The notes: generated by a model not told the origin, from the letters alone. DNA of 64,000 nt from Sphagnum compactum (GCA_965153455.1 OZ234503.1:15133118-15197117); one strand, 5' to 3'; positions 49,357 to 62,071 are shown, counted from the first letter of the stretch. Program-made: numbers and translations.

Positions 49357-52300
49357 TCACAAACCCACACCTCTACTATTTGCAAGGCCGTACACGACAG
49401 CAGTTCTGGATGGAGAGTACACCTGGAACGAATGGGGGCGATCGTCATACCATCCTTCCTGCAACACACAAACAACCACATTCATGAAGTTAAATAACAC
49501 CACCCACATAAAATAAACATCACCCACCATGATGCATGACAGAAACCACCTGCAGACAAAAACAGGAATGCTGTAGCATTGAGTATTTTCAGTACTCACT
49601 TGGGAAAAGAATGTGGAAGAGTGATCTATCCTGCCAAATCCTCCAAACTGTCTTTCGTCACTATCCAGCACCACCTGCAGTTATTCCCACAGATGTGGGA
49701 GAGAGGAACCATATGAGACTCCATATGTCCCCAGAAAAAAGAAGTATGAAATTTGGCAATGTTATACTATACACAACAGTACATGTATCTTAAACCAAAC
49801 AGTCAGATGTATTTTATGTGTAACAGTAGACAACAAAACAAAAATCCTTTTTTAAGGATATAAAGGTCTTTGGTATTTTCTATACATACCCTGTATTCTC
49901 CTGGTTTGATGCAGCCTACACGGTAATCTGTGAAACTTTTTTGCCAGTGGAAGTTGAAGACAAACACTAGATCGCCTTTCTCAAAAATGATCACCTTGTC
50001 ACGGTCATCCTTGCGAGAGATGTACTGATGATCTGTTATCATGAACTGGTGGAGACAGAAAGAAACATATCACGATAAAGTACATGCAAACAAGCATACT
50101 TGCAAAGTACTAAACCCTAAACCCTAGATCCAAAAATGCAAACATTTCTATGTATCTATATCTATATATATATATATATATATATACACAATCTGTCAAA
50201 ACATGAGTAAAGATGATAATTGCAAGAAACATACTCCAAATTTCTCTTCAAGACTATTCATGGCGCTATCAAAAAGTTGTAGTCCATGGTATCTAAGGAA
50301 TTCTGCATCACCCTGTACACCCACATTCATTCCAACGGAACTAACTTAACTTCAGTGTAATTTCAGCAACCAGAATCTCTCATTACACATATGTTAGATG
50401 CACCACAGAACTTGAATCTCTCATTACCCAGATGCTAGATGCAACCCAAGAACTTGAATCTCTCGTTACCCATATGCTACATGGAACACAAGAACTTGAT
50501 TCTCTCGTTGCCCAGATGCCAAATGCAACCCAAGAACTTGAATCTCTCGTTACCCATATGCTACATGGAACACAAGAACTTGAATCTCTCATTGCCCAGA
50601 TGCTAGAGACAACCCAAGAACTTGAATCTCTCATTACCCACATGCTAGATGCAACACACAAACTTCAATCTCCCATTACCCAGATGCTAGATGCAACACA
50701 TTAACTTGAATCTCTCATCCCCCAGATGCTAGATGCAGCAAAACTTGTGCATCGGAGTTTGACCAACAAACTCATCAACAGAAAATTACAAATTTGAAGC
50801 AAAATGGTGGCAACTGCTGCTGGCCTACCAGATCAAAGCGGCGGCGACATTTGTCATAACTGCCTCCATTACCCTTGACAAACTTCCCAGTGGGCAAAGT
50901 CTGGTCCCATCGTGGGAAATCTATCCATTCTGCGAAGTTTGAAAAAAACCGTGAAGATCTCATCAGAGCAACCCTCTGGGTTTACCTTGGTCAATAGAAT
51001 TGGTAATCAAATTACTCAGCAAAAAGAAAATAGATCTCATTGTAAAAGACATGAAATTGCATCAGCAAATTAGCAAACCTCTGGTTTGCTCAGTAAGTAG
51101 GATTGGGTTTGAAAATTACTCAGCAAAACGAAAGAAAGAAAGAAAGATCTCATTAAGGGTTTAGGGTTTGGGTAGAAGCGCAGTAGTCATTGGTGAAGAA
51201 TTTTTTTTACCAGGATGACCAAATTCATTGCCCATGAAGTTCAAGTAACCTTCTCCACCTAAAGCCATGGTGATTAGCCGAATCATCTTATGGAGTGCAA
51301 TGCCCCGGTCAATCACAGGTGTGCTAGGACCATCAACTGCCATGTAGTGATACATATCCTGCAATCACCATGAGAGAGCTTGTGCAGCTTGTTTTCATGT
51401 TGGGATTGAATTCTTTTTTGTTGTTCTGAATTTTTTTCCAAGTAGCTTAAGGTTGTTCATCTCTAAGCAACACAACTGTAAGAAGTGTACATAAAAAATC
51501 AAAGAAACCCAAAGAAATGACCAAAATTGTAACCTGCGCGGCAATGCAAAGGTTTACCTTATCCATGAGCCAAAAAGCAAGCGTCTTGTCACCCACAAGT
51601 GCTTGATCGTGGCTTTCAGCATATGCCACACACTTCTCCAGCCACCGTCGGTTTGTGAGTGTGTAAACCACATTACCCATCTCCCATTCCTCATCTTTAT
51701 GCCTGCAAGCCTCTCCCCATAAGTTCCAATCCCTCATAAAATGCAATATAAAACCTTTTTAAATAGAATTAATTTTTAAATAAATAAAATTATCTTTTAA
51801 TTTAAAAACCTTGTAAAAGATGGGTAGTTACCCATTCCCTTGTTTGATAGGAGATGGATGGTAATGTGTAAACAACATTATTACGACCCATCTCCCATTC
51901 CTCATTCCTACGTCATGTTGAGATCACCATGTACAGATGGATGGAAAGACAGACAGAAGGGACACTCAAGATGGAAGTTTTTACTTCTTAAGGAGTTCAA
52001 TCCATTTATCTGCAATTGCCATCTGGAGCCGATAGTCAAATCCTACTCCGCCTTCATGTACAGGGCGACAAAACGTAGGCATGCCACTCACCTGCAATTA
52101 TCGTCTCTCAAGAATCATCAGGACATTTGTTACATGCAGCTTTTTTAATTTACAAAGGTGTTTTTCTTTAATGACAGGTGAGCTCTATGATCATTCTCTC
52201 TCTACTTATGCAAAAGGAGAACAGTAATAAAGGTACAAAAATGGAAGGTGGGTGGGTGGGTGGGTGGTGGAAGTAAGTACATCTTCGCCAATTGTGATGA

Positions 52301-55300
52301 CATCAGGATAGAGACCATGAAGCATGTCATTGGCAAGCATCAAGTAAACCACTGCATCTACATCGGTGGTCAACCCAAAATACTCGCCATAATTGCCAGT
52401 AAATGTCATCTGCACATTGGGAAACACTTTGATAGCATAAGAAATGAATACCCTTCCTTTTTCTTTCCCATAGGGGAAAAATCATTTCCATGTGTGGTGT
52501 GGGGGCCATACCAGAATCGGAGACATTGGGTGTCACAAAAGACCGAGAGTCCATCAGTCAAGCATAACAATGTGGAAGATATGTAGATATAAACAAACAT
52601 TCATTCATACCATTTCCCATGTGCAAAAAAAAGAAAAAACCAAGTCCATGTATGTATGTATGTATGTATATATGTATCAGAGAAGCATTTAACCTGCAAC
52701 CCATGATGTGTGTACATCATGGAAGTGACCCCATCAAAGCGAAAACCATCAAACTTGTACTCTTGCATCCACCACCGCAGATTGGAGAGCAAAAATCTCA
52801 ATACCTGCAGAAGAAAATCACATCAGCAATAAACAAATAAATAACTAGGGGATATGATGGACAGAAGTGGATTTTAGCAAACCAAGTGTGGTTTTGCAAC
52901 GTTTTTTTTTAATGGTTTTTGTTGGGTCAGCTTGAAATGGAAACCAAAATATATAAACAAAATGGCACTAACCTCCCAATTTCCATAGTTGAAAAGCCGG
53001 GAATCCCACATCCAGTGATACCCACGTGTTCCTGGGTGGAAATAGTGGGAATCTGTTCCATCAAACATGTTCAAGCCATCCAAGACATTGTTCGATGCAT
53101 GGCTACACACACAATCAACAATCCCCACCAAAAAATGTGTGATAAAAAAACACATAAATCTGAACAATGTCTGGTAAAAATACTGTAAAAAAAAACACAT
53201 AAGGGAGAAGAGTAGACAAACCTGTGAACAATGTCCATAAGGACACAAATGCCAAGCTCATGGGCACGATCAATGAGACTCTTCAGCTCATCAGGCGTAC
53301 CACAACGGCTACTGACAGCATAGAAGTTGGTGACATGGTATCTGGGCGACACAAAGTATGCACGAATGTTCTAGTCAGTAGCCCAACCAACCAGTAGCCC
53401 AATCAACACATGCAATTGTCACAGTTACTTCTAAGGATGACACGGCAATATCCACAAGCAAACACCACAAGCATATATACTGAGGATGACTGTAGCGCAC
53501 AAGAGAGAGAGAAAGGTTCAGACCCAAAGCTGCCATAGTAAGCATGTTCTTGGATAGCCATGAGCTGCACCGCATTATAGCCAAGCTTCTTGATGCGTGG
53601 GAGGACATCATCCCGAAACTCAGTGTATGAGTTCACTTTTGGTTCCTGACAAACAATCATGACATAAACTGCTTGTGGGTGCTTCTAAACAAGGAGCAAG
53701 CAAAAAGATTCATGGCATTCTGAAAACAAACAATGAAGGCCAGCTGCCAAGAATGACTTCCAAGAGTAGTAGTCTCTGTGCCTTTGCAACCAAAAGAATG
53801 GAAAGAGTCAACTGACAACAGAAAAAAGGAACAAACACCAGAAATTTATATACAAAGAGGAGATGACTGACTGACAGACCGTGCTACTCATGCCGACATG
53901 CGCCTCATATATTCGCAATGATTTCGGTCGCTTTGGGTTGGGGTGCTTGAATTGATAGACTTCCTGCCATCACAAAACATGAAAGAGGCTTCTCAAACAA
54001 ACCCACATGTATTAGGAGGAGCACAAACAAAAACCCACAAACATTTTTCAGTATTGATTTCCAGAGAATCCTCTCAGATTGTCAGAAATAGAGCAGCCTT
54101 GTAGGTATCAGTCGTTAATCTGACTGTCAGCTTGTGAATTGAGAGTGTTAACTGGTGGTTGGTTACCTCCAAAGGAGGATCATAATAGATGCCATTGTAT
54201 GGGATTTCTCCAGGCGCTTGCACTGCAAACTTTATCCATGCAGGTATAGCATCTTTCTTGCCAGAAGGTGTGTCCATATGTATCTGGCACTCAATAAAAT
54301 ATATTTGCAGATTAAAAAACAGTATCATTATATATGTATATATATCAGAAAAAAAACCCTGTTTCTACCTTAAAAATTTAGCAGCTTTGCACAACGAACT
54401 CCATAACTTCCCGATACATACATACAGGAAAAGAAGTTCAAGAAAAAAATTACTCACAGTACACAGCAAAACGCGCACCCTTTCAGACATCATGCATGAC
54501 TGACCTTCACTCGAGAGCCGTTTGAGATAGCAGGTGTGCCATCAGCATTATTGGGCAAGAAAGTTTCCCATATGCCGTCATTATTCTGCAAAAGAAAGGA
54601 ATCAGGAAAGAACAGATTTTTTTTTCCCCTGCAGCTATGAATCTCATGAAGCTAACTTACACATTGTAATACAATTCACAGAGCACACTACCTCCCCAAA
54701 CACTTACAATAATAGCTGAGGAATGTAGTAGGAGGAGAATTCTGTACCTTTGCCAACACATTTGCAATTGGATTCCAGTTGTTGAAGTCTCCCATGAGTG
54801 ACGCACTCTGCACAAAAAACCAAAATGAGACAGAAGCCAAACCAGGATGAATAAGCAGTCATGGGTAGAATCTCTCTCAAACAAGATTCCTGAATGAAAC
54901 AGAGCACACACGGACCTTAGCTCCTGGCGCCCATTCTCTGTAGGTGATGCCTTCAGCACTGTGCACACATCCCACAATCAAACAACAAAACACACATCTC
55001 ACTGAAAGAAACTGAGTTCCCATCTGAAGGAAAGAAAGAAAGGTCACAGTGTGTGTCCATCCTGTACAACTTTATCAAGCTTGAAAGAATGACATGTTAT
55101 GGGATTGATATCACTTAGAATGTACCAATGTTCAAAAGAATTTCTGAACATTTTTGGGAAAATGGATGGATGTCATACCTGCGATTGAATCCAAATTTCT
55201 CATAGCCTCTAGAGAATGCTTCAAGCCCACCTTCAAGCTTATCAATGTGCTCTCTCACTGATTTGTACTGAGCATATCTGTAAGACCGTAAGGAAGTGGA

Positions 55301-56710
55301 TGATTACTTGCATCAATGTGGATATGCATGCACTCTCTCTCACAACTTCTCAAGACAATAGTTTTTTGTCTTTCCTTTGGGTTTGGCTTTTCTTCAAGTT
55401 CATGTGCTTGATGAGTCAGGACACTGTTTACCGGTATTCAAGATGATCCTTGTAACTCAACAAGTGTGGGTCTTGCTCATATATTTTCTGACCATCTCCT
55501 GGTGGGGGAATCACATTTGGAGGCGCAATTTGTGCCTTTGTGGTCATCATCATTCGCTCCTGCAGCTTTGCATTCTCCAGCCTGAGCGCCTAACAAATCA
55601 CACACACTTCTTCATTCTTTCATATGTGTGTGTGTGTGTGTGTGTGTGTGTAGCAATTTTGGAAAGAGAAATTCTCATGGGTTGTTTATTCATGAATTGC
55701 TGCCAGAAAAAAAAATACGCACAAGAAAGGATCAACAATGAACTGAGAGATGGGATGGGAATCAGATCACCTCAATTTGTTCTGCGATTCTCTTCGTTTC
55801 CTCCTCCACATCCTCAACAACAGCAGCGATATCATCAGGGTCTCCTGCTGCCACTGTATCACGAACCATTGCTGTTGAGGCTGCTGAAGAGTCTTTGGAA
55901 GATGCTGCTTCTGCCTTAGCTGCAAAAACTACATAAAAATTTGAATTATGTTTTATTTTTATTTTTCAAAACCAACATCCATTGCAACATGATTGCCCTG
56001 CAACAAAACCCCATCTTGGCAACTCTGTGCTCTCACAAGAAAACAGTGCTCCAAGACCCACATCTAAAATGCCAGTTATAAAACTTCATAAACCAATTTC
56101 TTAGGCATTTTGGGTCCTGAAAAAAGCCCTTTGAAGCTCAGTATTAGGTTGTGCTCGAGGAGGAGCCACATTCTTTGAGCAACAACATGCCAGTAGTAGC
56201 TTTTGCTCCCTCAAATTTTTGCACTAAAAAGTTGAGAGCTTTGGATCCTACCTGAAAGATTTGTGTTCCGCTGTGTTTTCCTTGTTTTGGCGAGGGGGAC
56301 TTCCAATGATGAAATCCTCACAAACCGATTGAATCTCGCACCAGCTTTCTCTGTGGCTTCAACAATGCCACCAAAAACCCATATCAGGTAAAACCAAAGC
56401 ACCAAAACAGAAAACCTGAAATTCAAAATGTGAAATCAGGAGAGACTTGATGATCAACAACAACAACGACAGCAGCAACAACCCAACACAACCTAACCCA
56501 TCTTCAAGCCGACAAAATAAATTCCACAATGATCAAGTAAGGCCTAAGAATGAATTTGTCAATAAAAATACCAAACCCAAAAAACGAAGTTGAAATTGTT
56601 GCCAAAATGCTACCAAGAAAATGGGCGTGGCTGGAATTCACAATGGGCCAAGATGCCAGGCTACTATTGGACACAATCTTGTATGGTGGTGCAGCCAAAC
56701 TCCATGCCAT
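49357..56710 (-). CDS. Plastid 1,4-alpha-glucan (starch) branching enzyme, class II
   Basis: Makes alpha-1,6 branches in amylopectin in the plastid. I assembled 23 exons on the minus strand: 56614-56710, 56252-56356, 55771-55919, 55432-55589, 55179-55277, 54916-54958, 54748-54807, 54505-54585, 54167-54283, 53880-53963, 53524-53645, 53222-53341, 52973-53102, 52694-52804, 52281-52409, 51985-52091, 51558-51702, 51211-51358, 50829-50929, 50235-50312, 49890-50045, 49600-49674, 49357-49458. All borders are GT-AG and all phases agree, giving 838 aa. The N-terminal about 70 residues are Ser/Ala-rich and transit-peptide-like. A helical, possibly coiled-coil stretch follows (about 100-135), then CBM48 (about 204-300). 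GH13 motifs are DIVHSH (408-413), GFRFDGVTS with nucleophile D479, GED with acid/base E534, and ESHDQ (600-604). A C-terminal beta domain ends the protein. [23 protein letters not shown] and [12 protein letters not shown] mark class II. Only the exon 1-2 junction is uncertain. Confidence 0.94.
50374..50742. repeat. 42-bp intronic minisatellite, nine copies
   Basis: Nine units of mostly 42 bp, each AATCTCTC(A/G)TTACCCA...ATGCTAGATG...CAAGAACTTG. They lie in the branching-enzyme intron between exons 19 and 20 (50313-50828). The two 42-bp units starting at about 50458 and 50542 are near identical, indicating 84-bp higher-order duplication. Because 42 is a multiple of three, the array is open on both strands. 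Its plus-strand translation is a 14-residue repeat (QELESLIxxMLxAT), but no splice signals or start codon tie it to a protein. Confidence 0.85.
51862..51912 (-). repeat. Partial duplicate of branching-enzyme exon 17 within intron 16
   Basis: The stretch 51862-51912 repeats 51659-51706, the 5' end of exon 17, with small differences. Both share GTGTAAAC(C/A)ACATTA and CCCATCTCCCATTCCTCAT. The copy has a 5-bp insertion (TTACG-like) and a changed splice-acceptor region, so it is unlikely to be used as an exon. Confidence 0.7.
55626..55652. repeat. (GT)n microsatellite in branching-enzyme intron 3
   Basis: A run of about 13 GT dinucleotides lies between exons 3 and 4. Other simple repeats in this gene include (TA)n at about 50163-50186 and (GTAT)n at about 52651-52676. 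Confidence 0.8.
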
Positions 56711-56896
56711 TGCTCCTTCCTCCCACTCTCTCCCACCCTCCCTCCGCACTCCCTTCTTCTTCTTCTTCTTCTTTTTTCTTCTCTCTCTCGACTGTCTCTT
56801 TGTCTTCCTCTCTTCACTTCACAATTGCACAATAGACTTTGAATTAGGCTTTGTCTCAACATCAAAAAACAAAACTCACAAAAACATCATGTTGGG

Positions 56897-57130
56897 ATTA
56901 CAACACTTGCAACCCAAATCTCATCACAACATTTCCAACAACCCCAAATCTCATCACAACACTTGCAACCCAAATCTGACGACAACATTCGCAACCCAAA
57001 TCTCAAAATCACAACCCTTCCCTTTTTGTTGGTTGCAAACCCAAGAAGTCTCAGCACAACAACAATTTTTGTTGCTTGCAAAAAAAACCCAAATCTCAAA
57101 ATCACATCAACATTTTTGTTGCAAACCAAA
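56897..57130. repeat. 26-30 bp short tandem repeats upstream of the branching-enzyme start
   Basis: CCCAAATCTCATCACAACA-type units recur at 56913, 56943, 56969 and 56995 with spacings of 30, 26 and 26 bp, and more diverged copies lie near 57090. They are 190-420 bp upstream of the predicted ATG, in the probable promoter or 5' untranslated region. Confidence 0.65.
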
Positions 57131-57487
57131 ATCTAGTTCTAGCCTCTAAATGTGAAGATGGTATTGCGTAGTAATGGGGCTAATAGTCCTAAACACCAAA
57201 TCTCTTTTGTGGCATGATGGGTGTTGTTATTGCAAAGAAGTTTTATGTGTATTATAGTTGGTTAGTGTGTTGTGTGTATATGCGTTTTTGGGTTTGTTGT
57301 TGTTTTCTTTCCATTGTGGAGATTGCACAACCCTGTACCTCTCATTTCCTTATACCATTCTCACCAATGGCTGAGCGCCAGCATATTCAATGCCAACTCC
57401 TCCTCCTCCTCCACCTCCTCCTCCACTTGCACTACTTCCTCTCCTCCTAACCCTCTTTGGGCCAGGAATGAACCAAACAGTCATCCC

Positions 57488-58050
57488 CAGTACCCATGAG
57501 AGATGGATGATGGGTGGATAGGAAATCACTTTTTTCATCCATCATACCCATGAGAGATGGATGGTGGGTGGATAGGTAATCACTTTTTCATCCATCATAC
57601 CCATGAGAGATGGATGGTGGCTGGATAGGAAGTCACTAATTCCATCCATCATACCCATGAGAGATGGATGATGGGTGGATAGGAAATCACTTTTTCATCC
57701 ATCATACCCATGAGAGATGGATGGTGGGTGGATAGGAAATCACTTTTTCATCCATCATACCCATGAGAGATGGATGGTGGCTGGATGGGAAGTCACTTTT
57801 TCATCCATCATACCCATGAGAGATGGATGGTGGGTGGATAGGAAATCACTTTTTTCCATCCATCATACCCCATGAGGCATGGATGGTGGCTGGATGGGAA
57901 ACCAATTTTTCATCCATCATACCAAATGAGGGATGGATGGTGGGTGTATAGGAAACTAATTTTTCATCCATTATACCCATGAGGATGGATGGTGGATTAG
58001 ATAGGAAACTACTTTTTCATCCATCATACCAAATGAGGGATAGATGGTAA
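57488..58050. repeat. 53-bp minisatellite, about 11 copies
   Basis: Units of about 53 bp, each containing CATACCCATGAGAGATGGATG, GGTGGATAGGAAATCAC and TTTTTCATCCATC. CATCCATC and GATGGATG in each unit form an 8-bp inverted repeat around ATACCCATGAGA, so every unit can fold as a hairpin. Copies at the high-coordinate end are more diverged (ACCAAATGAGGGATGG). The array starts about 780 bp upstream of the branching-enzyme ATG. Confidence 0.88.
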
Positions 58051-58059
58051 GTGAAACCA

Positions 58060-58640
58060 CTTTATTATAATCAAGTTCCAGTTCCCTAAATTTAACCACT
58101 GTGGTTAGCTCAGTTTCTGTATCTACTACTTACCTTCTAACAAAAACCCACTAGCCCTTTGCCTATGCCCTAACCATGGTACATGTGTCTAGTTACTTAG
58201 GAGCCATCTATAATCCTACTATCAACCCACTTGTAGTAGGACCTTCATGGGATATGTTACCCAAGATAACACCTGGAGATACTTGTGGGTTGGTTTGGTT
58301 AAATAAGTTTCTCTTTGGTTGTTAGGGCTCTTGTACTTTTGATGTACAAACAAAATTCATTCTCTCTTCCTTCCTTCTCATGTAAATCATGAACAAGAAT
58401 TAAGGCCACTCCACCCACAACCCCTACCTATTATAGTAGATGATGGAAAAAATATATATAATTTCAAAAAAATTTAAAAGAATTCATTTTTTGGAAAAAA
58501 AAAAAATTATTTGTTTTGTCAATGTGGAAACTAACCCTAGGCTACGGTATTCCCCCATCCTCATTACAATTGTGAAAATTTGGAAAAATGTTAAGTGAGA
58601 GATTATTTAAACGTCCTTAAGAGTTAGATCTTGACACAAA
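58060..58640. other. Spacer between minisatellite and LINE remnant
   Basis: No coding or RNA feature is supported. A GTGGTTAGCTCAGTTT string at about 58100 resembles a tRNA A box but has no B box. Confidence 0.45.
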
Positions 58641-58699
58641 GTCCTCTTCTAACCTTATGTTGACGAGTTAAGAGATGTGCATCAACATCGTTGCAAAAG

Positions 58700-61600
58700 G
58701 CCTGTCAAGTGGCCATGTCCTCTTGGATTGTTAAAGTCCGAGCCATGCTGAGAAGATGTTCCAAGGAGCGATGCGTCTTGAATTTCAAGGCAATCTAGAT
58801 GAAGTACACAACAAAGGAGCAAAGGATGTCACTTGGTTGTTATATGTAAGTGATTGGGGCAATGGCAACAAAGGGGGGAGTTTTTATTGCCTCTATGAAA
58901 TTTCAACATTTCAACTCAGTTGTTGAGTAAGCACACAACTTGATAAACCCAATTTGGTGTTGGTTCAAGGCAACACCCCATGGGGCTCACCTAGTCCATC
59001 TTGTAGTGTGTCTACCATTTTTCATAGATCCTATGGAATGACCTTCACGAGTTTTTATATGACTGGTTTCTTGCGGTTGTGGATGCCTATCTATCTAAGT
59101 TCCTTCCATTGTGATTTGTTTCAATCTCATAACTTGATTATTTTGAAGCAACCTACTTTGCCAAAACTCATTGCTTTTGGGGTGAAATCGAGTCCAAAAA
59201 GGTGTCTGGTGACATTGTGTATTGTCACATTGCTAGAAAGCACCTTGTGCTTGACTTCATCTCTTCCTTTCAACATGGATTATGTGAGGTTGTGTCGAAC
59301 GTTTGCCTAAACCACCATGATTGAGTTCCACAAATCCAAGGTTTTTGGTTTGAAATGCTTGGTCATGAAAATCCACAATGTACCTAGGGACGAATCTTTA
59401 CAACAAGGCTTAATGGTAAGGATTTGCCATTTTATTAATGATTTCCATGGTTTCGAACTTGAAGAAAGGTTCCAATGCATGTCATGCAACTTCCATATTG
59501 GCCTTCAAGCCCATTAGATTTAAAACAATGTCATCTACAAATGATCAGTTCTGACTGGTGCATATTCTTAAAAACTTAAGGCCTTGGATTCCATAGCAAA
59601 GATTATCTAAAAGGTATCCTAAGACATTTGTTGCCAAAATGAACAGATAGGGTGACAATGGGTAACCATCTTATATATTACCAAATGGGATAAGGAAAAT
59701 GTGACCCATACTTTTCCATTCATTTAATTAATGCAGTTGTTTCCTAATATTATGTAAACACCCACTAGGTTGAGGTTGAAGTTGAAGGCTACTAAAGCTA
59801 TAAACAAAAAACCCTAATCAATGTGATCAAACATTTTCTCAAGATCCACAAAAAATTATGCCAAGTCTTGGTTGTTTTCTTTAGTCCATGCCATGGTTTC
59901 TTGCATTAAAAAAATGTTGTCAATGATGGTGCATCCTTCCATGAATCCCATTTGATTGGGACAAATGATGGATGGGAGGAACCTTTACAATCTTCACACA
60001 AGAACCTTAAGTAAAATATTGTAAATGTTTCTTACAAATGTAATCAATTTATGTTATCAATGCATGTATTGTCCTTAAATTTTAAGATTATGATGACGAC
60101 TTCATGGTCCAATGTGAGTGGCATCAAACCCTAATTTAAAATGTGTGTGATGGTATCAAGCAAATATAGGGTTATATGTTATATAGGTTCTTGGAAATTT
60201 TTGATGGCAATGTGATCCTCTCCTAACAACTTACCTTTCGAAAATGTGAGGATTACTTTGGAAAGTTCTTCCAATGTGATAGGTTGAATGAGGATGGTGT
60301 TAATGGACATTATGATTTGAACTAGGATGTTTTCCCAACATTTAGTTCTAGCTATTTGCACCTCCATGGTGATTAGGTCCATGTAGTAGAAATTTTGGTA
60401 GAACTTTAAGACGAAACGTGAGAAATTCTATTCATTTTGTTAATTCCTTCACATTATCCATTAAGCCTTCAATAGGGGTTTTGTTGTGGCAATTCTTATG
60501 CACGTGGAAGGTGTGTGAACACATGTCACCAAAATGGTGTTAGTTGGAATATTCTTGGGTGTTTATTTGGTAGTCAAAATCTTGTTACATAAATTTTAAT
60601 AATTTCAATTGGGCCTTAGAGAGAATATGTTGGGTTTCCATACATTGTGGGTGTTGCAAGCAAGTTTCTACTAACAAAACCTTGCAGGAATAATAGCAAA
60701 AGGTTTTGTTTGGCTACATCTTACAAGCCTTAGCCATGGCAGTGTTGCACTTCTTAATTTATGCAAATGCATTTTCGATGCCTTCTACTTGGATGTTTTC
60801 ACCCATGGCACATCACCAAACTTGAAGCGTTTTTCCTTAATCTTCCTTGTTTGTGAACAATTGTGTGTCAAAGAAGGGGTTTGGACATGTGGATTGTAGT
60901 AGGTCGATTCAAATCTTGATTGGGATCGAAGAATGGTTTGAGATATTATGAAATGAGAATGAAAAATTTATGGCACATTTGTTTCAATCCACCTAAAATG
61001 TAAAATCGATCAATCCATGAAATGGCCACCTCATTGCCCTACCAGCCATTGTCATATGTGAAATTTCACATTGAATTTCCTAAAAAAATTAGAGAACCAA
61101 GCATCTTGCTCCCCCCAATTTGAGAACAAAATGATGTCAATTTTACATTTCAAAACACCGCATGGTGTGGTTCACCCATGCATTTACAAAAACTAAACAT
61201 TCCCTCATGTTGAAGTCACCTTTGATGAACCAATGTTCTTCCACTAGATCCGCCTCTAGGATGCATTGCCAAAGCTAAATCCTTTCTCTTGAGGTAAGGC
61301 TTGTGTGAACATTGATAATGCACAACTTCTTTCTTTGAATTAACTAAAGCATGAAGCATTATGCATGTCTTTCAACTAAAATTCCTTGATTTGCTATCAT
61401 TGAAATCCATTGTGGTGAAACCAAAATTGTCATCCCCTCCATCATGCACTTAGAGGCTTCTTGCGTGATGTTGGAATTTGATGAAGTTGATTTGCCCCCA
61501 ATCTCCAAACTAGAGATTAAGTTTCAACATTCTATGGTCTTGAGGTGATGTTCTTGTAATAGGACAATTTACAAGGTGGGATCTAAACATTGCATCCACA

Positions 61601-61960
61601 TTTGGAATGGTTTTTGTTTTTTTTTACCATTGATTTTTTCTAAGACTTCAAATGTTGAATGTAGTTATCACTAATGGTTTACTTACTAATTAATTTAGTG
61701 ATCATGGATATTTCTTGTGAAGGCAACCATTGGGTTGGATTTTTCCTATGAATTAAAATTTTTTAAAACACAACTAGGGAATCTATAAGGCACTTCTTCT
61801 TTAAAGCTTGTGATGAGGCATTCGTATCCATATTAGGTTCTAATGTTTTCATGATGGAAGGGGTCTTGCCAAGGACTTCAAAGAATAGGACGTGTGTTGA
61901 TGTGCTTAGGAGACCTAATGTGGAAAATAATGGCTCCTTTGCCAAACAAACTTTCATCTT
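58700..61960 (-). mobile_element. Decayed non-LTR retrotransposon (LINE): endonuclease and reverse transcriptase
   Basis: Minus-strand translation shows, in order, LINE endonuclease blocks GMTILVSPQWISMIANQGIL (about 61.44 kb) and VHTSLTSRERI then HWFIKGDFNMREC (about 61.2-61.3 kb, GDFNM being diagnostic). PITLEELSKVILTFSKGKLL-GED follows at about 60.27 kb. Reverse-transcriptase blocks are PNQMGFMEGCTIIDNIFLMQ and FFVDLEKMFDHID (about 59.83-59.97 kb), GYPLSPYLFILATNVLGYLL (about 59.63 kb) and the catalytic SFVDDIVLN (about 59.53 kb). Numerous stops and frameshifts make it inactive. The 3' end is not resolved. Confidence 0.72.
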
Positions 61961-62071
61961 TTTTTAAAATTTGTTGCCTAAGGCTACCATGGGGATGAAA
62001 GCTAGAATTGTGAATTCCGACCCATTGGAGTTGTTAACTTCCCCCCATTTCCAAATTCATTGGATGTCATT

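Noticed and set aside
58095-58130. tRNA-like string GGTTAGCTCAGTTTC
   Set aside because: It matches an A box but there is no B box at the right distance and no cloverleaf.
61763-61957. 64-codon minus-strand frame between the LINE endonuclease and Harbinger fragment
   Set aside because: I could not assign it to either element with confidence; it may be 5' LINE sequence, so it is only included within the LINE limits.
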